The position numbers were made by a program, and so were the translations under genes. The notes under the pieces were generated by a model that saw only the letters and a list, made by a program, of their open reading frames with translations, made no database searches and had not been told where the DNA came from. A stretch of DNA of 15,342 nucleotides from Deltaproteobacteria bacterium (GTDB lineage Bacteria > Desulfobacterota > Desulfobacteria > Desulfobacterales > SURF-15): NCBI GenBank assembly GCA_024644775.1, contig JAHEHB010000085.1, positions 1 through 15,342 on the forward strand, in the 5' to 3' direction. Below, piece by piece: positions 1 through 6,881 of this stretch (positions are counted from its first letter, which is position 1; each line of letters starts with the position of its first letter).

Positions 1-2
1 TC

Positions 3-161
3 TTGATTTTTATTGCTGCACAGCCAGCGGTGGCCCTCTTTCTTTTAATCCTTACCTATGTTGTATCGGGTCCCTTCAATTTTTTGTTGAGGTATCGGAA
101 ATTGAAGCGGAAAAAAGCCGAAGCCCGCAAAACAGACGAACATCGTCCGACTCCGATATAG
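3..161 (+). CDS. pssA: CDP-diacylglycerol-serine O-phosphatidyltransferase, C-terminal fragment
   Basis: Only the last 52 codons lie in the window; the gene starts upstream of base 1. The fragment is one hydrophobic helix (LIFIAAQPAVALFLLILTYV) followed by VSGPFNFL and then a strongly basic, hydrophilic tail ending in TAG. A last membrane helix followed by SGP and a Lys/Arg-rich tail is typical of bacterial PssA, a membrane CDP-alcohol phosphatidyltransferase that makes phosphatidylserine from CDP-diacylglycerol and serine. The catalytic CDP-alcohol motif would be outside the window, so the call rests on this tail alone. It lies 80 nt upstream of asd on the same strand. Another membrane protein of the same family is possible. 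Confidence 0.62.
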   Translation: MIFIAAQPAVALFLLILTYVVSGPFNFLLRYRKLKRKKAEARKTDEHRPTPI

Positions 162-241
162 GAACCATTTCGATTGGACAATTCAGACGCACATTTCATC
201 AGAATATCATTTTAAATTCTCTACAGGAAGGAAAGATCACG

Positions 242-1264
242 ATGGCTGAAAAGAAATTTCATATTGCGGTGGCCGGTGCAACGGGAGCCGTTGGAAATCA
301 AATGATATCCTGTTTGGAGGAGAGACATTTCCCGGTAAAATCCATCAAGTATCTGGCTTCTCGTCGATCCGCCGGAAAGCAACTTCGTTTCAGGGGGGAT
401 TCGATTATTGTAGAAGAACTTAAAGAAACATCGTTTAACGGTGTCGATATCGCTCTCTTTTCGGCAGGTGGTTCGCCGAGTAAAACGTTTGCGCCTGCTG
501 CCGCAGAGAGCGGATGCGTGGTTGTTGACAATTCGAGCCAATGGCGAATGGATCCCGATGTGCCGTTGGTCGTTCCAGAGGTAAACGCGCACGCGGTCTC
601 GCTGTATTCCAAAAAAGGGATTATCGCAAATCCAAACTGCTCCACCATTCAGATGGTCGTTGCCCTAAACCCGATTCACAAACACTATGGTATCAAACGA
701 ATCGTGGTTTCCACTTATCAGGCGGTGTCCGGTACAGGAAAAAGGGCTATTGATGAATTGCTTGATCAGACCCGGGCCATGGTAAATTTTCTCGATTGGG
801 AAAACAATGTTTATCCGCACAGAATCGCCTTCAATTGCCTTCCCCATATCGATGCATTCATGAATAACGGGTATACTAAAGAAGAAATAAAAATGGTAAA
901 CGAAACCAGAAAAATTTTTGAAGATGATACCATTGGGGTGACGGCAACAACCGTTCGGGTGCCCGTGTTTTATAGCCATTCAGAAGCGATTAACGTCGAA
1001 ACAAAACGCCCCGTCGCCGCTGCGGAGATACGATCTCTTTTAGAGAAAGAGCCGGCGGTGAAAGTAATGGACGATCCTGAAAATAACCAATATCCGTTGG
1101 CAACAGATGCAGCCGGCCAGGACCTGACACTGGTAGGACGCATCCGCGATGACGAATCCATTCAAAACGGGATAAACATGTGGGTGGTCGCAGACAACAT
1201 TCGCAAAGGTGCAGCGACCAATGCCGTTCAGATCGCGGAGATACTGGCAAAAGACTATTTATAG
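242..1264 (+). CDS. asd: Aspartate-semialdehyde dehydrogenase
   Basis: Reduces aspartyl-4-phosphate with NADPH to aspartate semialdehyde, the branch step to lysine/diaminopimelate, threonine, methionine and isoleucine. It acts in the cytoplasm. The 340-aa length fits the family. The nucleotide-binding loop GATGAVG is at residues 12-18. The catalytic cysteine is C133 in NPNCSTIQMV, Q160 sits in STYQAVSGTG, and the substrate-binding/acid-base pair R239 (VRVPV) and H246 have the usual 7-residue spacing. The ATG has a good Shine-Dalgarno, AGGAAGG at 225-231. It follows pssA by 80 nt and precedes greA by 41-44 nt. In related genomes a leucine gene cluster may separate pssA and asd; here they are adjacent (recalled, not checked). 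Confidence 0.97.
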   Translation: MAEKKFHIAVAGATGAVGNQMISCLEERHFPVKSIKYLASRRSAGKQLRFRGDSIIVEELKETSFNGVDIALFSAGGSPSKTFAPAAAESGCVVVDNSSQWRMDPDVPLVVPEVNAHAVSLYSKKGIIANPNCSTIQMVVALNPIHKHYGIKRIVVSTYQAVSGTGKRAIDELLDQTRAMVNFLDWENNVYPHRIAFNCLPHIDAFMNNGYTKEEIKMVNETRKIFEDDTIGVTATTVRVPVFYSHSEAINVETKRPVAAAEIRSLLEKEPAVKVMDDPENNQYPLATDAAGQDLTLVGRIRDDESIQNGINMWVVADNIRKGAATNAVQIAEILAKDYL

Positions 1265-1308
1265 TAAAATGTTTTATCTAAATTTTTTATTGAATCTTTG
1301 GGAATGTG

Positions 1309-1788
1309 ATGAACGAACCATTGGAAAGGATACCCATTACCCGGAAGGGGTATGAAATCCTTAAAGAAGAATTTCATAAACTGAAATCTGTTGAGAGACC
1401 TCAAGTTATCAGAGCCATCGAGCAAGCGCGTGCTCATGGCGATCTTTCTGAAAATGCCGAATTTCACGCTGCGAAAGAAAGACAGGCGTTTATTGAAAGC
1501 CGGGTCAACGAGCTCGGGTATAAATTAAACCATGCGGATATCATCGATACGGATTCACTCCCCAAAGACTATGTGGTATTCGGATCTTCGGTTGTTCTTG
1601 AAAATATCGATACCGGTGAAACTGTTGAATATAGGCTTGTGGGACCCGATGAATCCGATATAGAGAAAGGACAAATTTCCATATCTTCGCCGCTGGGTAA
1701 GGCGATGCTTGGAAAAAGACCCGGAGATGAAATCATCCTGAATGCACCGGGGGGTAAACGGGAATATGAACTGATTGATATTTGTTGA
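1309..1788 (+). CDS. greA: Transcription elongation factor GreA
   Basis: Binds the RNA polymerase secondary channel and stimulates transcript cleavage in backtracked complexes. The 159-aa product has the N-terminal coiled-coil finger (about residues 10-75) with the tip motif HGDLSENAEF; its acidic residues D45 and E48 support cleavage. The C-terminal FKBP-like domain (about 80-158) includes GSSVVLEN, VGPDESD and SPLGKAMLGK. I chose ATG 1309 (MNEPLERIP); an in-frame GTG lies directly before it at 1306, and GGGA at 1300-1303 is the only, weak, ribosome site. It precedes rpoZ by 34 nt, so two RNA-polymerase-associated factors are co-encoded. Confidence 0.96.
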   Translation: MNEPLERIPITRKGYEILKEEFHKLKSVERPQVIRAIEQARAHGDLSENAEFHAAKERQAFIESRVNELGYKLNHADIIDTDSLPKDYVVFGSSVVLENIDTGETVEYRLVGPDESDIEKGQISISSPLGKAMLGKRPGDEIILNAPGGKREYELIDIC

Positions 1789-1822
1789 AAGGAATAACCG
1801 AAGGTAGACAGGAGGATATTGC

Positions 1823-2056
1823 GTGGCACGTATTACGATAGAAGATTGTCTGAAGCGGACTTCAAATCGTTTTTTATTGGCCAACATGGCGGCAAAAAGG
1901 GTCCGACAAATCCGTGAAGGATCTGAGTATTTGGTGAGTTCTCCCAAAAATGAGGATATCGTTGTGGCCCTAAGGGAAATTGCTGCAGGAAAAGTGATCG
2001 TTAAGGAGACGGAAGAAGACATCGTAGAGGAGCAAGAGGAAAGCGAAGGCACTTAA
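1823..2056 (+). CDS. rpoZ: RNA polymerase omega subunit
   Basis: Omega helps assemble and stabilise the beta-prime subunit of RNA polymerase. The 77-aa protein matches the small omega family: ARITIEDCL, then NRFLLANMAAKRVRQI (the conserved NRFxLvxxAakRaRQL block, about residues 12-30), EDIVVALREIAAGKV, and an acidic Glu-rich tail. The start is GTG at 1823 with a strong AGGAGG at 1810-1815, so the unusual codon is well supported. The stop is 7 nt before the TTG of the next gene. Confidence 0.95.
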   Translation: MARITIEDCLKRTSNRFLLANMAAKRVRQIREGSEYLVSSPKNEDIVVALREIAAGKVIVKETEEDIVEEQEESEGT

Positions 2057-2063
2057 AGCACAT

Positions 2064-2798
2064 TTGCCAAAAAAAAGCGATACACATAAGGCGCTGAATC
2101 GGTCGGTTGGCAAGGCCCTGCACCATTACAATATGATAGCCGACGGCGATCGAATAGCGGTGGGGCTGTCTGGTGGAAAGGACAGCCTCACGTTAATGGA
2201 GATTCTAACCGAACGCAGAACTCGCATTCCGATTCATTATGAAGTGATCGCCCTTTACATCGATCCCGGTTTTGAGGGTGGTTTTGGCGAACCCCTTGAG
2301 GTATTCTGTAAAAAAAAAGGATACGATCTCAAAACCGAACAGACTGACCATGGTATTGTGGGGCACAGTTCACAGAATCGAGAGAATCCCTGTTTTTTAT
2401 GCTCCAGACTTCGAAGAAAACGCTTATTTGAATTGGCCGACGCGTTTGGATGCAACAAGCTGGCGCTTGGGCATAACAAAGATGACATCATCGAAACGCT
2501 GTTTCTCAATATGTGTTATGCTGGTGAAATCAGCACCATGGTCCCCGCCCAATCCATGTTTCAGGGCAGATTCACCGTCATCAGACCCCTTGCGTTTGTT
2601 GAAGCGGATACCATACAGCGGTTTGCCCAAGAAAGAGGGCTTCCGGAATTTTTAAATCCATGCCCGACTGCCGGTGTATCGAAGCGTTCAGAAATCCGAA
2701 GTATGCTTAATCAGCTTTATAAGAGCAATCGGAAAATCAAGGGAAATATTTTCAGAGCTCTCAGCCATGTCAGAAACGAGTACTTGTTAAAACCATGA
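2064..2798 (+). CDS. TtcA-family PP-loop ATPase (tRNA 2-thiocytidine synthesis-like)
   Basis: A 244-aa ATP pyrophosphatase of the TtcA/TtuA class, which activates a tRNA base for sulfur insertion. The PP-loop SGGKDS is at residues 36-41. The cysteines expected to hold a [4Fe-4S] cluster are present: C110 and C113 in NPCFLCSRLRR, and C200 in LNPCPTAG. GHNKDDIIETLFLNM (136-150) matches the conserved GHxxDDxxxTxxLN block. It is shorter than E. coli TtcA (about 311 aa). The start is TTG at 2064; TAG at 2025 closes the frame upstream and no ATG occurs until codon 24, inside the conserved region. There is no clear ribosome site, so translation may be coupled to rpoZ, 7 nt upstream. Its ATG/TGA end overlaps folE2. 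The exact tRNA target cannot be read from sequence. Confidence 0.88.
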   Translation: MPKKSDTHKALNRSVGKALHHYNMIADGDRIAVGLSGGKDSLTLMEILTERRTRIPIHYEVIALYIDPGFEGGFGEPLEVFCKKKGYDLKTEQTDHGIVGHSSQNRENPCFLCSRLRRKRLFELADAFGCNKLALGHNKDDIIETLFLNMCYAGEISTMVPAQSMFQGRFTVIRPLAFVEADTIQRFAQERGLPEFLNPCPTAGVSKRSEIRSMLNQLYKSNRKIKGNIFRALSHVRNEYLLKP

Positions 2799-3565
2799 AA
2801 GATATTCAGAACCAGCGGGATTATCGTAACATACCCATCGATAAAGTAGGTATTAAAAATCTTAGATACCCCATTACGGTACTCGATCGAAAAGACGGGT
2901 TTCAACACACGGTGGCCTCTATCAACATGTATGTTGATTTACCACACAAATACAAGGGGACCCACATGAGCCGGTTTGTGGAAATGCTTCATCTGTTGCA
3001 ACCTGAAGTTTCGCTAAAACGCTTTTCTGATATTCTCGAACAGATGAAAACCCATTTAAACGCCGCCTCCGCCCATATTGAAGTGACGTTTCCCTACTTC
3101 ATCGAGAAAAGCGCACCCATGAGCAAGGCAAAGGGATTGATGGATTATAGCTGCAGAATCATCGGCTCGAGTGATCCCGAGGGAAAGATTGATCTTGTCC
3201 CTGAAGTGGTTGTTCCCATCTCCTCGGTTTGTCCCTGTTCAAAGGAGATTAGCGACGTGGGTGCCCACAATCAAAGGGGCGAGGTCCGCCTCAGCACACG
3301 GTTTAATAAATTTATCTGGATGGAGGATATGATCGAGCTTGTTGAAGATTCTGCTTCCTGTGAGGTTTACTCGGTGTTGAAACGGACGGATGAAAAACTG
3401 GTCACGGAACGGGCGTTTTCAAACCCGAAGTTTGTCGAGGATATCGTAAGAGACATTGCAAAGAAGCTGAGAGAAGACGATAATATTACCTGGTTTTCGG
3501 TAGGCGCCGAAAATTTCGAATCCATCCACAATCATAGCGCGTATGCCAGTATAACGAGTGGATAA
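2795..3565 (+). CDS. folE2: GTP cyclohydrolase FolE2 (GCYH-IB)
   Basis: Converts GTP to 7,8-dihydroneopterin triphosphate, the first step of tetrahydrofolate and queuosine synthesis. It belongs to the IB class, which is unrelated in sequence to FolE and uses metals other than zinc. The 256-aa length is normal. Family landmarks are HKYKGTHMSRFVEML (residues 51-65), VPISSVCPCSKEIS (140-153) with the catalytic-site cysteines C146/C148, and GAHNQRGEVRL (156-166) with H158. The ATG overlaps the stop of the TtcA-family gene (ATGA at 2795-2798), implying translational coupling. The TAA ends at 3565, the first base of a 27-bp inverted repeat. Co-location with a tRNA-thiolation gene fits a tRNA-modification theme, which is inference. 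Confidence 0.96.
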   Translation: MKDIQNQRDYRNIPIDKVGIKNLRYPITVLDRKDGFQHTVASINMYVDLPHKYKGTHMSRFVEMLHLLQPEVSLKRFSDILEQMKTHLNAASAHIEVTFPYFIEKSAPMSKAKGLMDYSCRIIGSSDPEGKIDLVPEVVVPISSVCPCSKEISDVGAHNQRGEVRLSTRFNKFIWMEDMIELVEDSASCEVYSVLKRTDEKLVTERAFSNPKFVEDIVRDIAKKLREDDNITWFSVGAENFESIHNHSAYASITSG

Positions 3566-3685
3566 TATTATAAGTAAGCTAAAGTGACTAAAGTTGAACC
3601 CACCTTGCGGGATTGTGGAATTCTGTCACTTTGATTAAATGGGCAGTGTACCTTAACCTTAGTCACTTTAGCTTACTTATAATAT
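3565..3685. repeat. Perfect 27-bp inverted repeat between convergent stops; probable bidirectional terminator
   Basis: Arms at 3565-3591 and 3659-3685 are exact reverse complements with a 67-nt loop. The left arm starts on the last base of the folE2 stop; the right arm contains the dacB stop (3663-3665) and its last codons (ISKLK). The left arm reads as a degenerate 9-nt tandem, AAGTAAGCT / AAAGTGACT / AAAGTTGAA, continuing into the loop. There is no clean T tract, so terminator action is inferred from position and stem strength. It may instead be a dispersed repeat or miniature element that settled between the genes. Confidence 0.8.
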
Positions 3686-4889
3686 GTTTAAACATAACCA
3701 TTAACTTTTCCGCCGATTTGCCCTGGGAGTTTAAAAAGACAACAAAAGGAAACAGATCTCCATATGTGCTTTGAATGTAGCCGGCCCGTGTCGAGATGCC
3801 ATGGAGGGTGCCTGTTTTAAAATACACACCGTCTTTGTAGCGAAGGAGACGATGATAGGGGCGAAAGGCGTTTAACACCTTAAGCATCATGTTTGCAGAC
3901 ATTCGATTTTTCCTGGATATACCGGAGCCTTCAACATATTGCAGATGTTTTATTTTCAAAACCTCATTTGCAAAAGACCGGCCGATTCGAACGCCTTTGG
4001 CCAGGGATCCCGGCGAACCATAGGCGTTTGCTCCAGCTGCGATGAGTATCTGATTTGCCATGAAGTTGTTTGAATGCTCCATTAGCTTTGATACCAGCGC
4101 TCTCAACGGATAGGTGGATGCGTATCGATAGATCGTTCGGTCGTCAGTTTTAGAAACCCTTTCAATCCGTATTTTACCGGCAGTTTTCATTCCAACCTTC
4201 TTAAAGAAATACTGGAACAGATGCCCGGCGTAAAACACGATTTCATTTCCTTCTTGTGATAAAATGACTCTGCCTTTTGTTAGTTTGGAGGCGATGATTT
4301 TATCTCGCACAAACGGAATCAGGGGGGTTTGTTTTTCTGCACTCATATATTTTCCAGATTTTGTTTTTTTAAAATAGACGGTATTAAAATTTACACACAG
4401 TGCGCCGTTGGGTGCATCATAGGGTTGGTAGGATGAGGTGACGCCAGGTATTTGCAATGGTTGACTGAAAAAGGAATCGTCGAGAATAAGATCGTTGTAA
4501 TTTAGGACATGACGGCTTACTTTTCGAGCAATATCGTAAACTACCTCGGAGACAAGAAGTGGATCCCCATACCCCTTGATCTTTAAGTTCAATCGATCAT
4601 CCAAATAAATGTCGGTTTGAAATCGAAATTCCGGTCCAAAAATATGGAACCCCAAAAGGGCGGTAAATATTTTAAGCGTGGACGCCGGAACAAGCTGTTT
4701 ATCAGCGTTTTTTGAGAATACGACCTTTCCTGAAGGAGTTGCAATCAACGCCGCATCCGTTTGTCCGATACGTTTCTGCAGCGTTGAATATGGTTCCTTT
4801 GCAAGGTTTTCACATGGAAACGCCCATGTGAAGAAAAGTGAAAAGCCGATGATGAGAAAAAAGCGTAACGATTTGAGTTTCTTGATCAT
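3663..4889 (-). CDS. dacB: D-alanyl-D-alanine carboxypeptidase/endopeptidase (PBP4, peptidase S13)
   Basis: A periplasmic low-molecular-weight penicillin-binding protein that trims or cleaves peptidoglycan stem peptides. The 408-aa product begins with a basic-hydrophobic signal peptide (residues 1 to about 30). All three active-site motifs are present: SxxK as S70-T-L-K73, SxN as S273-N-N275, and KTG at 358-360. PYDAPNGALCVNFNTV (156-171) is a typical S13 signature before the inserted domain. The stretch WAFPC near the signal end is not a good lipobox. It is 106 nt downstream of dtd on the same strand. The ribosome site is weak (CAGG just before the ATG). The last five residues are encoded inside the large inverted repeat, so the C-terminus may have been altered by that element. 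Confidence 0.94.
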   Translation of the reverse strand: MIKKLKSLRFFLIIGFSLFFTWAFPCENLAKEPYSTLQKRIGQTDAALIATPSGKVVFSKNADKQLVPASTLKIFTALLGFHIFGPEFRFQTDIYLDDRLNLKIKGYGDPLLVSEVVYDIARKVSRHVLNYNDLILDDSFFSQPLQIPGVTSSYQPYDAPNGALCVNFNTVYFKKTKSGKYMSAEKQTPLIPFVRDKIIASKLTKGRVILSQEGNEIVFYAGHLFQYFFKKVGMKTAGKIRIERVSKTDDRTIYRYASTYPLRALVSKLMEHSNNFMANQILIAAGANAYGSPGSLAKGVRIGRSFANEVLKIKHLQYVEGSGISRKNRMSANMMLKVLNAFRPYHRLLRYKDGVYFKTGTLHGISTRAGYIQSTYGDLFPFVVFLNSQGKSAEKLMVMFKHIISKLK

Positions 4890-4995
4890 AACCTGAAGGC
4901 TTAATCCGGCATGATTTTGTTTTACCGATACTCGTGGGATCCCCGGTAGCCTGTCGAAGAAACGGCAAGATCCCGTTCAAAAGCTGGGGGATGCT

Positions 4996-5436
4996 TCATT
5001 TGCTTTCCAGAACCAGGGTTACCGGACCGTCGTTTACAAGGGATACCGCCATCAGCGCGCCGAATCGACCGGTTTCAACCGCAAGTGGTTTTTTTCGAAC
5101 CTGATCCACAAAATATTCGTAAAGTTCGTTTCCTTGCTCAGGCCCGGCTGCCTGAATAAATGAGGGTCTTCTTCCTTTTCGGCAGTCTCCTAACAGGGTA
5201 AATTGTGATACTACCAGCATCTCACCGCCGATTTCGAGTAAAGACCGGTTCAATTTGCCGTTTTCGTCACTAAATATTCTGAGATTAACAATTTTATCGG
5301 CTAAATAATCCGCCTCGGACCGGGTGTCCTCAGTTCCAACTCCCAATAAAACCAGTAAGCCGTTTCCGATCTTTCCGACTGTCTCATTTTCTACCAATAC
5401 CGAACATCCCGAAACTCTTTGTATAACTGCACGCAC
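4996..5436 (-). CDS. dtd: D-aminoacyl-tRNA deacylase
   Basis: Hydrolyses D-amino acids (and glycine mischarged on tRNA-Ala) from tRNA, a chirality proofreading step in the cytoplasm. The 146-aa length is standard. [13 protein letters not shown] opens the protein, the catalytic-site motif SQFTL is at residues 77-81 (T80 key), and the Gly-cisPro loop is NDGPVT at 135-140 (G137-P138). KGRRPSF at 87-93 is also conserved. The start is GTG at 5434-5436 with GGAGA at 5446-5450 upstream. It probably shares a transcript with dacB downstream; the pairing of D-aminoacyl-tRNA clearance with D-Ala peptidoglycan turnover may be coincidental. Confidence 0.97.
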   Translation of the reverse strand: MRAVIQRVSGCSVLVENETVGKIGNGLLVLLGVGTEDTRSEADYLADKIVNLRIFSDENGKLNRSLLEIGGEMLVVSQFTLLGDCRKGRRPSFIQAAGPEQGNELYEYFVDQVRKKPLAVETGRFGALMAVSLVNDGPVTLVLESK

Positions 5437-5599
5437 CTGCCCACGTCTCCTATATTTTTTTCATACATCAGCGAATCCGATTATTTTCAAAGCCGACACG
5501 GCGCAACTTGTACTTTCTATATAACCAGATAGAAAAAAATGAAAGATATTAATAGCAATTTCACGGTTGATGGAAAAAGTAAAAAATGATTCCGATTGT

Positions 5600-6481
5600 T
5601 TATAGGAAACTAATGCGATATTTCCTGAGATAATCGATGGGATGATAGGAGAGTTTGGCTTTTCTAAGCCCAACATCGTCTAAATCCTGCTCACGGTTGA
5701 CCGTCTTGATTGTGTTGTCGAAATGAGACAGAAATACTTGATTGATGGCCTGGTAAGCCCCTTTATAGGTTTGATTTGCTTTTTCAAAATGAATCAACAG
5801 CATATCATCCACCAGTCGCTCTGCAACGGTATATGCAACCATTGCCTCGTCCACCAGCAGCACGCCACCGAAAACACCGTGAATTCCGCTCCAATTCGGT
5901 AAAATCCTTTGAATGACGCGATTTTCAGCAGCCAGGGTATCGGAGGATTCACAATCTCGCCAGGTACACCAATCAGTTTGTAGATTCAGAGCGTGTGTAA
6001 TCATATCCGATTCCAGCGGTTTGTATTTGGATTTATATTTTTTAGTGAACTGATTTACCAAATTTTTTTTCTTGTGAAATTTATTTCCCCTTAACTCGAT
6101 TAACTTAGAGGCATCATAGATATAGTCCCATTGACCTCGGGATTCCTGAATTTGGATACGATCACTGAAACTTGTTTTCCAGATTTTCATTAGTTTTTCA
6201 GGTACACGAATAAACGGATTATTTTTGAAACCATGAGTTTTAATCTGTGCCATCCAATCGATTTTTTCCCACGATCCGAGGGGTGCCCAATAAACTGTTT
6301 CCGGTCTTGTTTGCTTGATCCAAACAAGGGAATCTGTCCAGGCCCATGAAAGACCGTATTCCTCGGCCCATCCCCAGAGATTAATGAAACTATAATCGGA
6401 TGTTGTTTGGGGGCATGTGGCGAGTATGTCAGCGTACGCCGTTTGCCCTTGAAGCGCTATGGGTTCAAATCGCAGTGTCAT
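5600..6481 (-). CDS. DUF2156 / phosphatidylglycerol lysyltransferase C-terminal-like protein
   Basis: A soluble 293-aa protein of the LPG_synthase_C (DUF2156) superfamily, which has a GNAT-like acyltransferase fold. Seen: an opening MTLRFEPIALQGQTAYADIL, then SDYSFINLWGWAEEYGL (about 29-45), the basic block LRGNKFHKKKNL (130-141), and the terminal signature NREQDLDDVG plus LRKAKLSYHP (262-281). There are no membrane helices, unlike full MprF. The open frame extends 69 codons further upstream to 6688, but that stretch is Pro/Gly-rich and carries part of a repeat. ATG 6481 has GGAGC at about 6491-6495 and matches where I recall relatives starting, so I moved the start. The substrate is unknown. 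It stands alone between 163-nt and 400-nt gaps. Confidence 0.88.
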   Translation of the reverse strand: MTLRFEPIALQGQTAYADILATCPQTTSDYSFINLWGWAEEYGLSWAWTDSLVWIKQTRPETVYWAPLGSWEKIDWMAQIKTHGFKNNPFIRVPEKLMKIWKTSFSDRIQIQESRGQWDYIYDASKLIELRGNKFHKKKNLVNQFTKKYKSKYKPLESDMITHALNLQTDWCTWRDCESSDTLAAENRVIQRILPNWSGIHGVFGGVLLVDEAMVAYTVAERLVDDMLLIHFEKANQTYKGAYQAINQVFLSHFDNTIKTVNREQDLDDVGLRKAKLSYHPIDYLRKYRISFL

Positions 6482-6496
6482 CTTAAACTTGCTCCG

Positions 6497-6520
6497 CTTT
6501 ACTCCGCAATTGGAGTAAAG
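6497..6520 (-). promoter_or_regulatory. Hairpin in the DUF2156 leader beside the ribosome site
   Basis: CTTTACTCC (6497-6505) and GGAGTAAAG (6512-6520) are perfect complements around a 6-nt loop. On the - strand the stem ends about 15 nt before the ATG at 6481 and touches the GGAGC ribosome site, so it could affect translation or be a leftover repeat. Function is inference. Confidence 0.5.
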
Positions 6521-6592
6521 ATCCGGATCCAGAGGGCCCGGCTTTGGTCCACCCGGAGGGGTGATATGCATGGTAACGTTTACCAGCAGTGA

Positions 6593-6778
6593 TAAGGTTT
6601 CAGGTGTCGGGTATTCCACCGCCGGCGGATCAGCAACCGAATTCGACCCGCTGTGTCGCAGGCGCTCATGAAATGAACAATCTTTCACCGGGGTCGGTCT
6701 TCAGTTTCTACCAAATTGGTGCTCATGATTCAGGATTCGGTATTTACTGACACCTGACACCCGACACCTGAAACCTTA
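6593..6778. repeat. 20-bp perfect inverted repeat with 146-nt spacer (GGTGTCAGG family)
   Basis: TAAGGTTTCAGGTGTCGGGT at 6593-6612 is the exact reverse complement of 6759-6778. The right copy continues a local direct repeat of the unit GACACCTGA/GACACCCGA (6749-6770). No target-site duplication is visible. It could be the two ends of a decayed miniature element or two copies of a dispersed intergenic repeat in opposite orientation. Confidence 0.7.
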
Positions 6779-6881
6779 AACAGCTTTGATCTATGGCAGA
6801 ACTGATCATCTCTGAGCTGGCCTTGAAGACCAGGTTTTCGATTTTTAATAAAAGAGTACTCAAATTCCGAGGCATGCCGAA

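Larger units (their letters stand above)
6482..6881. other. 400-nt intergenic region with repeats and a 5' leader hairpin
   Basis: Lies between the glycerate kinase stop and the DUF2156 start. It holds a 9-bp-arm hairpin next to the DUF2156 ribosome site (6497-6520), a 20-bp perfect inverted repeat (6593-6612 and 6759-6778), and a short GACACCTGACACCCGACACCTG direct-repeat run at about 6749-6770. Just after the kinase stop there is a weak stem around GGCATGCC (6860-6882) that could help termination on the - strand. I see no convincing gene here. Confidence 0.7.

Noticed and set aside
1555..2052. 165-codon open frame on - across greA and rpoZ
   Set aside because: Antisense shadow of two certain genes with low-complexity Ser/Phe content.
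4922..4999. 25-codon frame on - ([15 protein letters not shown]...) overlapping the dtd stop by ATGA
   Set aside because: The overlap is suggestive, but there is no ribosome site or motif and it is too short to judge without homologues.
6482..6688. N-terminal extension of the DUF2156 protein by 69 codons
   Set aside because: Pro/Gly-rich, contains one arm of an inverted repeat, and the internal ATG at 6481 has a ribosome site and a family-like beginning.
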